DNA from: Verrucomicrobiota bacterium
GTDB taxonomy: Bacteria > Verrucomicrobiota > Verrucomicrobiia > Limisphaerales > Pedosphaeraceae
DNA: 64,000 nucleotides
NCBI GenBank assembly: GCA_021325145.1
Contig: JAJPHR010000009.1
Location: 89,506-153,505 of the forward strand
Reading direction: 5' to 3'
The stretch's first letter is position 1; every line of letters starts with the position of its first letter. The notes beneath the pieces were generated by a model that searched no databases, was not told where the DNA came from, and saw only the letters and a program-made list of their open reading frames with translations. Made by a program: the position numbers and the translations under genes. Shown in pieces: positions 26,261 to 34,011 of this stretch.

Positions 26261-27139
26261 GTGAGAAAATGCCTGCTCGCCCTCCTCTTGCTGCCTGGCT
26301 GGTCCGGCCTGGCCCAGGATCCACAGCCGGTGCCCCCGGGAACGGAAGCGATCTGCGGTTTTACGAGTAATTACCGCTATTGGGACGCGGACAAAGTCAG
26401 GCAGGGATTGTCGGTGGACATGTTTGTGGGGGGCGCGCAACCCGGCCAGCCGGTCAACCTGCGCTTCTACGTCAACCGCAAGCCCGGCGATGTTCCCGTG
26501 GATGGCCTTCAAGTCGAGCATGAACGGCTGATTCACGTCATCGGCGTCCGGGACGACCTCAGTGGCTTCTTTCACATACATCCGCTTCGGAACGGTCCGG
26601 GATCGTGGCTTGTCACCCACACCTTCACCAACGGCGGCAACTACAAGATTTGGTCCGATGTGAAATATCAGGAAGTCTCCTACGGCTTCGCGCAACCGTT
26701 GCTGACGGTTTCCGGCAAGATCAATCCTTCGAACGAAACCCGCGATATTAAGGAACGCGTGATCACGAGCGGTTACGAAATCAAGCTGACCCATTCCAAT
26801 CCTCTGCTCGTGGGAAAAACGAACCGCCTCGAATTCGTCATCCACGATGCTTCTGGAAGCCAGGTCCTGACGGAGAACTTTCTCGGCGCTCCCATGCACC
26901 TCGTGCTCATCAAGGACGATCTTTCGGTTTACCTGCACGCGCACCCGGAGCATCGCGAAGTTGTCGATTCGCCCGACCCCATCCGCTTCTTTGAGCTGTT
27001 CCCACGACCCGGCACATACAAACTATTCGCCCAATTCCGCCCCAAGAAATGCAACCTGCCTTTGGACGACGCCCTCCTGGCAGAGTTTTACGTCAAGGTG
27101 GAAACGCCAGCGGCTCCCGCCCAATCCGCCGGGAAGTAG
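26261..27139 (+). CDS. Secreted protein with two CopC/YtkA-like domains
   Basis: 292 residues from GTG 26261 (a TTG at 26252 is also possible). Signal peptide MRKCLLALLLLPGWSGLAQ. Two similar domains follow: about 60-145 with HERLIHVIGVRDDLSGFFHI then HP and HTFTNGGNYKIWSDVKY, and about 180-280 with GAPMHLVLIKDDLSVYLHAH then P and ELFPRPGTYKLFAQFRP. The His-rich DLSxxxHxHP motif resembles metal- or copper-associated periplasmic domains found near efflux and cupredoxin genes. No such partners are adjacent. The function is unknown; metal binding is inferred from the histidines only. Confidence 0.75.
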   Translation: MRKCLLALLLLPGWSGLAQDPQPVPPGTEAICGFTSNYRYWDADKVRQGLSVDMFVGGAQPGQPVNLRFYVNRKPGDVPVDGLQVEHERLIHVIGVRDDLSGFFHIHPLRNGPGSWLVTHTFTNGGNYKIWSDVKYQEVSYGFAQPLLTVSGKINPSNETRDIKERVITSGYEIKLTHSNPLLVGKTNRLEFVIHDASGSQVLTENFLGAPMHLVLIKDDLSVYLHAHPEHREVVDSPDPIRFFELFPRPGTYKLFAQFRPKKCNLPLDDALLAEFYVKVETPAAPAQSAGK

Positions 27140-27301
27140 ACGGAATTGCCATGGTGGTTCCCTGTTCCGTTGGACCTGCTCACAGACCATGAATGGTTCT
27201 ATTATACACGCGTCATTAATGAATGCGCCGGGGCTCGCGGTGGCGCGCCCTCCTGTGCGCCCCCCGCCGGCATACGGTGGTAGGGCGGGCAGTCCTCTGC
27301 A

Positions 27302-27382
27302 CGCCGTCCCCGTCGCCGCTTGTCTCGCCATAGTTGGGTGAAGGCGGAAGCGAAGTGTCAGGCGACGGAACGAATGATCTGA
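27302..27382. repeat. Dispersed inverted-repeat element, copy 1
   Basis: Outer arms GTCCCCGTCGCC (from 27306) and GGCGACGGAAC (27361-27371) can pair. It ends GGAACGAATGATCTGA. A shorter copy with the same ends lies at 50167-50220. Copy 1 has an extra inner segment (TAGTTGGGTGAAGGCGGAAG). Confidence 0.65.
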
Positions 27383-27559
27383 ACCATGCGTCTCGGCCCA
27401 GTGCATTCCCCGCCGGAATGAGAGGTGAGCATGTCGAAACGCGCTCTCGCAACCCCACCAAAGCAAAGAACGCCGCTTTTCCGTCATAACACACTGCCCA
27501 TCAAGTCCTTGCCTCCATTTTCCAGGCTTCCGCCCTCCCAGCCCCAAGAAAAACGAGGC

Positions 27560-27599
27560 TTAATTTGGTTTAATTTACTTTAATTCACCTTAATTTTCC
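27560..27599. repeat. 10-bp periodic AT-rich tract, copy 1
   Basis: Units TTAATTTGGT, TTAATTTACT, TTAATTCACC, TTAATTTTCC. The first 27 bp are identical to 52053-52079, 24 kb away. Confidence 0.9.
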
Positions 27600-27760
27600 G
27601 GGCGTCTTGGAGCCAATCTCGGTGGGGGGCGCTGGCCGGGCCGGGCCGTAGCTTCCGAGCGAAGGACGGTCACTCTGTGCCCGCCCTACCGGGATAGGTT
27701 CTTAAACTTGGATGAGCCGGAACCATCGGCCTGGATTGCGGCTTCCGCCAATTTTTCCGG

Positions 27761-27812
27761 GATAAGTGGAAATATGCGGAAATACACGGAAATAAGTGGA
27801 AATAAGCGAAAA
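27761..27812. repeat. 10-bp periodic tract AATAAGTGGA
   Basis: Five units: GATAAGTGGA, AATATGCGGA, AATACACGGA, AATAAGTGGA, AATAAGCGAA. It has the same 10-bp period as 27560-27599 but a different unit. Confidence 0.85.
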
Positions 27813-27855
27813 CTCGGCGCTCATTTTCGGCTTTGGCATACGATTTGGTCGTCCC

Positions 27856-27883
27856 GACTTTGGACTTTAGACCTTGGGTTTGG
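27856..27883. repeat. Heptanucleotide tract GACTTTG, noncoding copy
   Basis: Units GACTTTG, GACTTTA, GACCTTG, GGTTTGG. The first unit is identical to the tract at 2467 inside a membrane-protein gene. Confidence 0.8.
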
Positions 27884-28136
27884 ACTCCATGGTCCGGCCC
27901 TGCAGCCCTCACATTCAATTGTCAAAGAACCATCCCCGCTCCCGATGGGAATCGGGCAAAATTCACCAACGCGCCTGCCTGCGCCCGGGACATTTGTCAT
28001 TGGGCATTCCGGCGTCCGCGCCGGTCCTCCCTTCTGGATCGACACCAGGAATAGAGCATACCCTTTCCCTGAACTCAAGTGAATATTTCTTTCCACGGGA
28101 CCACCAATGCTGGCGGCCTGCGCGCTGCCTTGCCGC

Positions 28137-29393
28137 TCAAGCCTGTACAATTGGATGCGCCTGCGCCTGCGCGTCTCTTTCACGCGCCGTTCGGATGGCG
28201 AGGACGATCCAGAGCAGCGCGCTGATCAGCAACGCCACTGGAAGAATCAGCACCGCCTTGCGCAGGTTCCAAACGTCAGAGAAGTGCCCGACAATCTGGG
28301 AGGACCACATATCGCCGAACAGATGGATCATGAAAATGGATAGCGCCATGGCGCTGGAGCGCAGGTTCAGCGGCACTGTCTCGATGATAAGCGTGTTGAC
28401 CGGGCCGGTGCAGAGAAACAGGAGAAACATGGAAAGCGCCAGGCAAGCCATCGAAATGACTGTTTGATGGCTCAGGAACGCCGCCACCACGGTGGGCACA
28501 GCCACCAGCACCGACAAGCCGAGGGTCCAGGCATAGCCGGCTTTATTGCGCTTTTGCCATGCCGTGGCGGCAAAACCGCCGATTAACGTGCCCAGCAGTC
28601 CTGACACGACCAGTACCAATCCAAAAAACGTCCCCGCGTTGTCGACGGCGACGTGGTGGATCCTCACGAGGAAGCTCGGTCCCCAGGTGCCAAAAGCTCC
28701 GATCGCGAAGGTATAAGCCGTATAGCCGAGAACCACGAGTAGATATTTTTCCAGCCGGAACAGGTTTAGAAAATCCCGCAGTTTTGGCTTGGCATTGCAC
28801 TCCTCGGCACGGCCTTCCGCCTGTCCGCGAGTCGGTTCCTGAAACGGCAGCAACACCAGCGCCAGCAATAAACCAGGCGCGCCCGCCCAAATGAACGCAT
28901 CGCGCCAGGTGTAATGCGCGGCAATCTGGCCGCCGATGATATTGCCCAGCGCCGCCCCCACCGGGATAGCCACGTAAAAGATCGTCAGCGCGTTGTTCCG
29001 CCGCTCGGGTCCAAAATTATCGGAGATCAGGCTCGGACTGATCGTGGCATAACTGGCCTCGCCGACGCCCACCAAAACGCGGTAAGCCAGCAACTCCTCA
29101 AAGGTTCTCGCAAAGCCGGTCAGGACCGTCCCGAGGCTCCAAATGAAAATACCGGCGGCAATCAACCACTTGCGCGGAAAACGATCCCCCAGGTAGCCAA
29201 AAAACGGCGACGTCACAAAATAACCGATCATGAACATCGTGACGATCTTGCCCGCCGGCTCGTCTCCAATGCGCAGTTCGGCCTGAAGCTTCGGCAACAC
29301 AGCCGAAAGCACGAAGCGATCGAGATAATTGAAGAGGTTCAGCCCGGTGAGGATCGCGAGGGTCCAGGCCGGATTGAGGCGTTTGGGGTTCAT
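28137..29393 (-). CDS. MFS transporter, Spinster-like
   Basis: 418 residues, 12 predicted membrane segments. The first helix carries NLFNYLDRFVLSAVLPKLQ, the acidic YxDR motif typical of the Spinster branch of the major facilitator superfamily. The loop between helices 2 and 3 has GYLGDRFPRKW, the classic MFS GxxxDR(F)xRK motif. RVLVGVGEASYATISPSLI is another Spinster hallmark. Substrates in bacteria are mostly unassigned; eukaryotic members move lysolipids or sphingosine-phosphate. It is convergent with 26261-27139 across the 1-kb repeat region and separated by 213 bp from the Lgt-like gene. Confidence 0.9.
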   Translation of the reverse strand: MNPKRLNPAWTLAILTGLNLFNYLDRFVLSAVLPKLQAELRIGDEPAGKIVTMFMIGYFVTSPFFGYLGDRFPRKWLIAAGIFIWSLGTVLTGFARTFEELLAYRVLVGVGEASYATISPSLISDNFGPERRNNALTIFYVAIPVGAALGNIIGGQIAAHYTWRDAFIWAGAPGLLLALVLLPFQEPTRGQAEGRAEECNAKPKLRDFLNLFRLEKYLLVVLGYTAYTFAIGAFGTWGPSFLVRIHHVAVDNAGTFFGLVLVVSGLLGTLIGGFAATAWQKRNKAGYAWTLGLSVLVAVPTVVAAFLSHQTVISMACLALSMFLLFLCTGPVNTLIIETVPLNLRSSAMALSIFMIHLFGDMWSSQIVGHFSDVWNLRKAVLILPVALLISALLWIVLAIRTARERDAQAQAHPIVQA

Positions 29394-29606
29394 CTTACCG
29401 TGAATGGAATTCCGTGTTCATCTTCAGCCCATTCTACGAAACATCGTAAATCGTTTCGGCAACGGCGTCCCGCGCGTGCCTGATGCGCAAATATATTTGT
29501 GATGCTGTGCATGGAATTCGTGCCGCCAATATTACCCGGCAGATCCAACCGCCAAAATTGATAAATTGCTTAACATCATCATTTGAATCAATGTCGTTTC
29601 CCAAAA

Positions 29607-30350
29607 CTAGACGTGGAGAGGCGCGGAAGGCGACGGCGCAGTTGCCGCCGTGATCCTTTTCCGCCGTCGAACAAAACCAACCACTCCCAGTGCCAGCACC
29701 GCCAGCGCGGCGATTTGATACCCGCTGAAAGGACCAAGGATGTGCGGCTCCTGCCGGACGAACTCGTGCAAGAACCGGAAGATCCCGTACGAGATCAAAT
29801 ACAGATGAAAATGCTGGCCCGCCAATTTTTTTTGACGCCGCAGGATGAAAAACGCGACGACCGCCACCGCATTAAAAAGGATTTCCATCGGCACCGCCGG
29901 CCAGCGCGACACGCCATCGGCGTCCTTCAGGGTGTACCAAGCCGGTTGGCAGGTGATTCCCTGGCAACAGCCGTGCAACAGGCATCCGACGCGTCCCACC
30001 ATGATGCCGATGGGCGCGATGTACGCGAACCAGTCACCGGTTGCACCCGGATAACCCACCCATTTTTTCGCCAACTCGACCGCCAGGTAACCGCCCAACA
30101 GCGCGCCGAGAATTGACTTGCCCGTCGCGAGTTGCAACCACATGTCCGGCGCGCCAAAATGCAGCCAGCCCTCGGCGACTATATAAATCACCTTTGCTCC
30201 AAAAAACGCGCCACCCAACGCCGCCACATACACCATCAACAGACGATCGTCCCGCCGCGCCAGCCGCGACCAGAACAGAATGCTGATCGCGATGCCGCCG
30301 AGCATCAGCCAGCCGTAGGCAGTGGATTTGGGCAAAAGGTCGGTAGTCAT
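29607..30350 (-). CDS. Lgt-like membrane protein, diverged prolipoprotein diacylglyceryl transferase family
   Basis: 247 residues, seven membrane segments. It shows the Lgt layout: KSILGALLGGYLAVELAKK (residues 78-96) where true Lgt has the HGGL box, then GIMVGRVGCLLHGCCQG (115-131) with the family GR pair, and HEFVRQEPH near the end. The catalytic-region histidine of the HGGL box is missing (Ile-Leu-Gly-Ala). Lgt transfers diacylglyceryl from phosphatidylglycerol to lipoprotein cysteines. Loss of this residue suggests a paralogue with another lipid substrate. The ATG at 30350 overlaps the stop of the previous gene (TGATG), so it is coupled to it and is the last gene of the radical SAM operon. 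Confidence 0.83.
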   Translation of the reverse strand: MTTDLLPKSTAYGWLMLGGIAISILFWSRLARRDDRLLMVYVAALGGAFFGAKVIYIVAEGWLHFGAPDMWLQLATGKSILGALLGGYLAVELAKKWVGYPGATGDWFAYIAPIGIMVGRVGCLLHGCCQGITCQPAWYTLKDADGVSRWPAVPMEILFNAVAVVAFFILRRQKKLAGQHFHLYLISYGIFRFLHEFVRQEPHILGPFSGYQIAALAVLALGVVGFVRRRKRITAATAPSPSAPLHV

Positions 30351-30658
30351 CAAAGGCCGCCCATGCTCATGATCCACGCGCTGCAACCCATGAAGAAAGC
30401 CATGCCCGCATTTAGAAGCAGGAAAATAATCCCCACAACGATGGAAGTTTTCGTTTTCCGTTTAAAGAGGATAAAAGAAGAGGTCACGCAACACCCCAGG
30501 CTTACTAACGCAACCGCGCTAAACGACAACACCGAAGGCGGGAGGCGCAAAGTGGCAAATGTGAGGAACAGAGCGGAGGGCACGAAGGCCAATAGAAGTG
30601 CAAACGCGGGTGATTTTCCCGGTGGTCTGCCGGCGGGTGGGGGTGACTCGGCATTCAT
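30350..30658 (-). CDS. Small membrane protein in the radical SAM operon
   Basis: 102 residues from ATG 30658, 6 bp after the stop of the radical SAM gene; a TTG just before is also possible. Three membrane segments: ALLLAFVPSALFLTFATL, VALVSLGCCVTSSFILF and IVVGIIFLLLNAGMAFF. Not recognised as a known family. Its stop overlaps the start of the Lgt-like gene by one base. The tight coupling on both sides suggests it works with both neighbours. Confidence 0.75.
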   Translation of the reverse strand: MNAESPPPAGRPPGKSPAFALLLAFVPSALFLTFATLRLPPSVLSFSAVALVSLGCCVTSSFILFKRKTKTSIVVGIIFLLLNAGMAFFMGCSAWIMSMGGL

Positions 30659-30664
30659 CAAGTA

Positions 30665-32119
30665 TCAAGGCGCCCTTCGCACATCCGGAAATCCGGAATA
30701 ATACCGGCAAAAGGAATCCAGCTTCCCATCCGGCCGGATTACATGCGTGCAACAACGATCGATCCGGTCCTCATCCCACGTCCAGGCATCCATGAACGGT
30801 TTGATGAAGAGGCGAAACGTGTGGGATTCATCCAACTCGAATTGTTTGAGCAAATCGCCCAACGGCTCGGATTCGCAACCGCACTTCATCAAATCCTCAA
30901 GACGATAACGCACCTTGTCGTGCAGAAATCCCTGCACCTGGGTGAAATCGATGAAGTCGCTCACTGACCGAATGTGCCCGTCAATCTTCAATAGGTAACC
31001 AATCGTGGCGCAATTCGGATCACCACACGGCAACGGCGTGAAATCTTCAAACCTCAATTTCCCTTGTGACTGTTCCACCGCGGCGAGGATGACATCCGCG
31101 GTGTTGAGCGCAGTCACTGGGCTGGAGGCGCGCGTTACGTCGGGGATACGTCCGCTATTAAACACCGGCTGAAAGCTGATTCCGCGAATGTGCGGATACT
31201 TCAGCCCGAACTCGATGGCTTCCCACAAATGCGGCAGATTCTCCGGTGTGACCGTCATCGCGAGCGTGATGGGCAGGTTCATTTCCCGGCAGCGTTCGAT
31301 GGCGCGTTCGCGCACCGACCGCAAGTCCGCCCCACGCAGGAAATGTTGCCCGTCCAATTGAGTGCCGTCGAATTGGAGATAAAGCTGGAAGCGCCGCCGT
31401 CGGGCAACTTCCGTCAATTGAGCCGCGAATGTTTCGTCCTGGGCAATGCGCAGTCCATTCGTATTCAGCAGCAGGTAATCAATGGCCGGATGCGCCTGCA
31501 CCCATTCGACCAATTCGAAAAACTGCGGATGCAAGGTCGGTTCACCGCCGGAGAGTTGCAGGATTTCGATTCCGCCCTTGCGGTCGATCACGCCTTGAAT
31601 CCGTTGCTTCAAGTTTTCCAGCGGCACCGCATCCACTTTATGACCGGCGCCGACCGGAGAATCCGCGTAGCAAGTCGGGCAAGCCAGGTTGCACGAGTTG
31701 ACGATTTCAATCAGCGCGAGGCAGGTGGAAAGCTTCTCGAATGGGCCATCCCCTTTGCCACTGGCGTTGCGTCCGAGCGTGCCCGCCACGGAATTATCCG
31801 CCACCGAAATGGCCGCGCCCTGGGGCAACTGAAGGTCAAGCACCGAACGCGTCGTGCCCGACGGGGAGCAACAATCCCCACCGCTGCAACAGCCGTTCTC
31901 GGAACTGCCCTTCGCCACCCAATAAAACCGCGCATCCGAAGCGATGCACACCGAAACCTCGCCGTGCGTCGGGCAGGCCCGCTTGAGGAAAACCTTGGAC
32001 GGCTTCCCCGCGACGCGCCAAACCTCCGCCGGACAAGCCGCATGACACATCGGGCAGCGGCTCGTGGTGCGCTTGAGCAATTCCTCCTTTTGGATGATAG
32101 GTAGAGTTGAAAAAGTCAT
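30665..32119 (-). CDS. Radical SAM enzyme of the Tes/MJ0619-like group
   Basis: 484 residues. The N-terminus has a rubredoxin-like set of cysteines (C22xxC25, C29, C49 in CPTHG). The radical SAM cluster is C143xxxC147xxC150 (CNLACPTC), followed by ILQLSGGEPTLHPQ. The C-terminus has further cysteines: MKCGCES, DRCCTHVIRPDGKLDSFC. This order (N-terminal metal site, SAM domain, C-terminal CC-H and DGK-FC) matches archaeal tetraether lipid synthase Tes and the MJ0619-type methylases. An unusual Cys-rich insert (CCSGGDCC, residues 77-84) interrupts the N-terminal part. A role in joining or modifying lipid chains, or in methylation, is inferred. It is part of an operon with membrane proteins and an Lgt-like gene. 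Confidence 0.85.
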   Translation of the reverse strand: MTFSTLPIIQKEELLKRTTSRCPMCHAACPAEVWRVAGKPSKVFLKRACPTHGEVSVCIASDARFYWVAKGSSENGCCSGGDCCSPSGTTRSVLDLQLPQGAAISVADNSVAGTLGRNASGKGDGPFEKLSTCLALIEIVNSCNLACPTCYADSPVGAGHKVDAVPLENLKQRIQGVIDRKGGIEILQLSGGEPTLHPQFFELVEWVQAHPAIDYLLLNTNGLRIAQDETFAAQLTEVARRRRFQLYLQFDGTQLDGQHFLRGADLRSVRERAIERCREMNLPITLAMTVTPENLPHLWEAIEFGLKYPHIRGISFQPVFNSGRIPDVTRASSPVTALNTADVILAAVEQSQGKLRFEDFTPLPCGDPNCATIGYLLKIDGHIRSVSDFIDFTQVQGFLHDKVRYRLEDLMKCGCESEPLGDLLKQFELDESHTFRLFIKPFMDAWTWDEDRIDRCCTHVIRPDGKLDSFCRYYSGFPDVRRAP

Positions 32120-32125
32120 TAGGAT

Positions 32126-32551
32126 TTAATCAATTGTGAAATTCGGCGCGCAGCCTGCGCCAATAATCACAAAGTTCACCGCCGCGAGGACAAAAAGCAG
32201 GAAGAAAACCATTAGAAGGTTTAGCGAGCCAGATGGACCAAAACGCCGGGCAAGCCAAATACTGCAATAGAGGGAGCTTGCCAATCCAATCGGCAAAGCA
32301 ATAAGGCCGATCGCCATGCCGAGGCCCCGTGTCTTGTCGCTCGTCCGGCCCACCAGGAAACTAAGCAGCGCCAGGAACGCGGGGGTGACCAACAAAATCC
32401 AGAACAGTGTCGGCGAACGGCGCCGCGATTCCTCGGGACCGCCTTTGGGAGTGTCTCCTTCAAAACCGCACTTGGGACAACAACGCAGCCCGCCTTGCAG
32501 GAGGGTCAAGCGGCTCTGGCATCTCGGGCAGATTTGGGGAACATCGTCCAT
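32126..32551 (-). CDS. Zinc-ribbon membrane protein, first gene next to the radical SAM enzyme
   Basis: 141 residues from ATG 32551 (MDDVPQICPRCQ). A zinc ribbon with CPRC (residues 8-11) and CPKC (25-28) is followed by two to three membrane segments (LFWILLVTPAFLALLSFLV, IGLIALPIGLASSLYCSIWL, LMVFFLLFVLAAVNFVII) and a C-terminal GAGCAP. The stop is 6 bp before the radical SAM start. Two shorter paralogues lie at 33260-33538 and 33545-33805. The function is unknown. Confidence 0.8.
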   Translation of the reverse strand: MDDVPQICPRCQSRLTLLQGGLRCCPKCGFEGDTPKGGPEESRRRSPTLFWILLVTPAFLALLSFLVGRTSDKTRGLGMAIGLIALPIGLASSLYCSIWLARRFGPSGSLNLLMVFFLLFVLAAVNFVIIGAGCAPNFTID

Positions 32552-32630
32552 AATGGGAGTAAACCACCTTAACCCCGAGGCCTCTCGGAAGTTCGCCAGG
32601 TCTTTGTTCCGGAGGGACACCCGAAAATAG

Positions 32631-32797
32631 CCCAGCGATTGATCGCTGGGTGATGCGCAGAAGGCTCAAAAGCCCCGGAGGGGCGAAAGAGAACGCCCGG
32701 TTTCACCACGATATTCTTTCGTCCCTGATGGGACTCATGTCGCTCGCGGCTCACCCACCGATAAATCGGTGGGCTATTCGCTTTCGCCCTGCCGGGC
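32631..32797. repeat. Pair of inverted hairpin elements
   Basis: Two copies in opposite orientation. Copy A: CCCAGCGATTGATCGCTGGG (32631-32650) with GCCCCGGAGGGGC (32672-32684). Copy B: CCCACCGATAAATCGGTGGG (32754-32773) with GCCCTGCCGGGC (32786-32797). In both, GGGCTATT follows the first hairpin when read in the proper direction. The pair fills most of the 277-bp gap within the operon. Confidence 0.85.
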
Positions 32798-32828
32798 TGG
32801 CTGTGGAAATTTCCGAAAGGCATAGGCG

Positions 32829-33230
32829 CTATTTTGGCTGCGGCACGCCCGCGGTCGAGCGTGGGTAACATGCCAAATATGCAACTGTAACCAATCCTGC
32901 CACGATGATTCCAACCCCCGCTTGCTGGAACGTCACCAACCCGCGCGCGAGGAAAACCGACCCCAAAAGGCACTCCAGCAACCCGCGCGCGATGCCCATT
33001 TGCGCCCACACGAGGTGGCGCAGTGGGTTCGTGGCCGCCACTGTATAACCGAATCCAAGCGTCACCAGCACGCAACCCCACAGCCCCAAAATATAATGCA
33101 CCCCCACGGGCAGGTCCTTGAACCGGAACGCCGCTTCAACGTGGGCGGGAAAAAAGATCAGCAGCAATCCCAACAACAGGAGCACCGCCGCATCCAGTAA
33201 CATGAGGTTCCGCAAGAGCGAGAGTTTCAT
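32829..33230 (-). CDS. Small four-helix membrane protein
   Basis: 133 residues from ATG 33230 (MKLSLLRNLMLLD). Four membrane segments: AAVLLLLGLLLIFFP, YILGLWGCVLVTLGFGYTVA, IARGLLECLLGSVFLARGLV and AGVGIIVAGLVTVAYLA. The pattern of a first helix, a short loop RFKDLPVGVHYILGLWG and paired helices resembles many uncharacterised small membrane proteins; no family is assigned. The frame is open to 33341, but that would overlap the upstream gene. It lies 29 bp after the zinc-ribbon gene at 33260 and before the repeat-filled gap. Confidence 0.72.
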   Translation of the reverse strand: MKLSLLRNLMLLDAAVLLLLGLLLIFFPAHVEAAFRFKDLPVGVHYILGLWGCVLVTLGFGYTVAATNPLRHLVWAQMGIARGLLECLLGSVFLARGLVTFQQAGVGIIVAGLVTVAYLACYPRSTAGVPQPK

Positions 33231-33259
33231 AATTTGCGCATTTCCACGTTTCCATTCAT

Positions 33260-33538
33260 TCAATGATGCCCGGATATCATGACGACACAACCCGCGAAGA
33301 GCACCGCCAACCCCACTAACACGATGACCACCATGAAGCAAACCACCTTCACGATCGCGAGAAAAATATCGCCCACGGCTTGCCCAAAATCAGACTCCGG
33401 CTTCTCGCTGGCCGGGGCGCCACCCGGCACCCGATACTGGAAACGCATGCCGCATTCCGGGCAGGTGGGAATTCGCCCCTCGATCATCAAGGTCACCTCT
33501 TTCTGGCAGCGCGGACAAACTACCATTGAGTCGTTCAT
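33260..33538 (-). CDS. Zinc-ribbon single-pass membrane protein
   Basis: 92 residues. Zinc ribbon with CPRC (residues 8-11) and CPEC (26-29), a short linker, then one long membrane helix (AIVKVVCFMVVIVLVGLAVL) ending in FAGCVVMISG. Paralogue of the gene at 33545-33805, 6 bp upstream. The function is unknown; the shared design suggests that the two act together. Confidence 0.78.
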   Translation of the reverse strand: MNDSMVVCPRCQKEVTLMIEGRIPTCPECGMRFQYRVPGGAPASEKPESDFGQAVGDIFLAIVKVVCFMVVIVLVGLAVLFAGCVVMISGHH

Positions 33539-33544
33539 AATAAT

Positions 33545-33805
33545 TTAGTGCGTGGCAAGAAGCGCCGCGCAGCCGGCGTAAACAATCGCCGCGCCCACCA
33601 GCATGATGACTGCGATCACCAGGGTCATCTTGACCAGCGGCTTGAGGAGAACATTCCAATCAGAATTGGCGTTCGGCTTCTCGGCTCCCTGGCTGGTCTC
33701 GCGTTTAAACTCAAACTCACAATTTGGACATTTCGCGAGCGGGGATCCGGCTGGAAAAACGACTTCGCGCCGGCATTGCGGACAAATGGCTCTGGCTTCA
33801 TTCAT
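33545..33805 (-). CDS. Zinc-ribbon single-pass membrane protein
   Basis: 86 residues. Zinc ribbon with CPQC (residues 8-11) and CPNC (26-29), then one membrane helix (VKMTLVIAVIMLVGAAIVYA) ending in AGCAALLATH. It is likely the first gene of the minus-strand string that runs to the Lgt-like gene at 29607. Three proteins in this string (33545, 33260, 32126) combine a zinc ribbon with a C-terminal AGC in or after the last helix. Confidence 0.78.
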   Translation of the reverse strand: MNEARAICPQCRREVVFPAGSPLAKCPNCEFEFKRETSQGAEKPNANSDWNVLLKPLVKMTLVIAVIMLVGAAIVYAGCAALLATH

Positions 33806-33900
33806 AATTCCCCGGCAACCGCCCGATTAAGTCACGAACCCGGCGGATTGTCACTGGGAATTCTTTGCGGCAATCTTCTCCGCGGACGGACAAACTTCAC

Positions 33901-33929
33901 TTGACAAAATAATCCGAACCGAGTTTAAT
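33901..33929 (+). promoter_or_regulatory. Sigma-70-like promoter of the response regulator
   Basis: TTGACA (33901-33906), a 17-bp spacer, TTTAAT (33924-33929). It lies 82 bp upstream of the ATG at 34012. Confidence 0.65.
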
Positions 33930-34011
33930 CGGGCTGCTTGATTCGGTAGGGGTGCCGAATCGTTGCCCGATTCCGATCCAACGCGACAGCGGGCACGCAA
34001 CTCAGAACAGC

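Larger units (their letters stand above)
27140..28136. other. About 1 kb of noncoding, repeat-rich DNA
   Basis: No gene supported between two convergent genes. Going left to right it contains: a hairpin-type element at 27302-27382, a 10-bp periodic AT-rich tract at 27560-27599, a GTAGCT...AGCGAAGG element near 27648-27670, a 10-bp periodic tract at 27761-27812, and a 7-bp tract at 27856-27883. It is a nesting site for several repeat families. Confidence 0.75.

Noticed and set aside
26168..26953. 261-residue minus-strand open frame
   Set aside because: Antisense to the secreted two-domain protein, which has a signal peptide and internal duplication.
27560..27883. CRISPR-like array
   Set aside because: The periodic tracts have 7- or 10-bp units without spacers of constant length, and no cas genes are present.
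31190..32104. 304-residue plus-strand open frame
   Set aside because: Antisense to the radical SAM gene, whose cysteine motifs are unmistakable.
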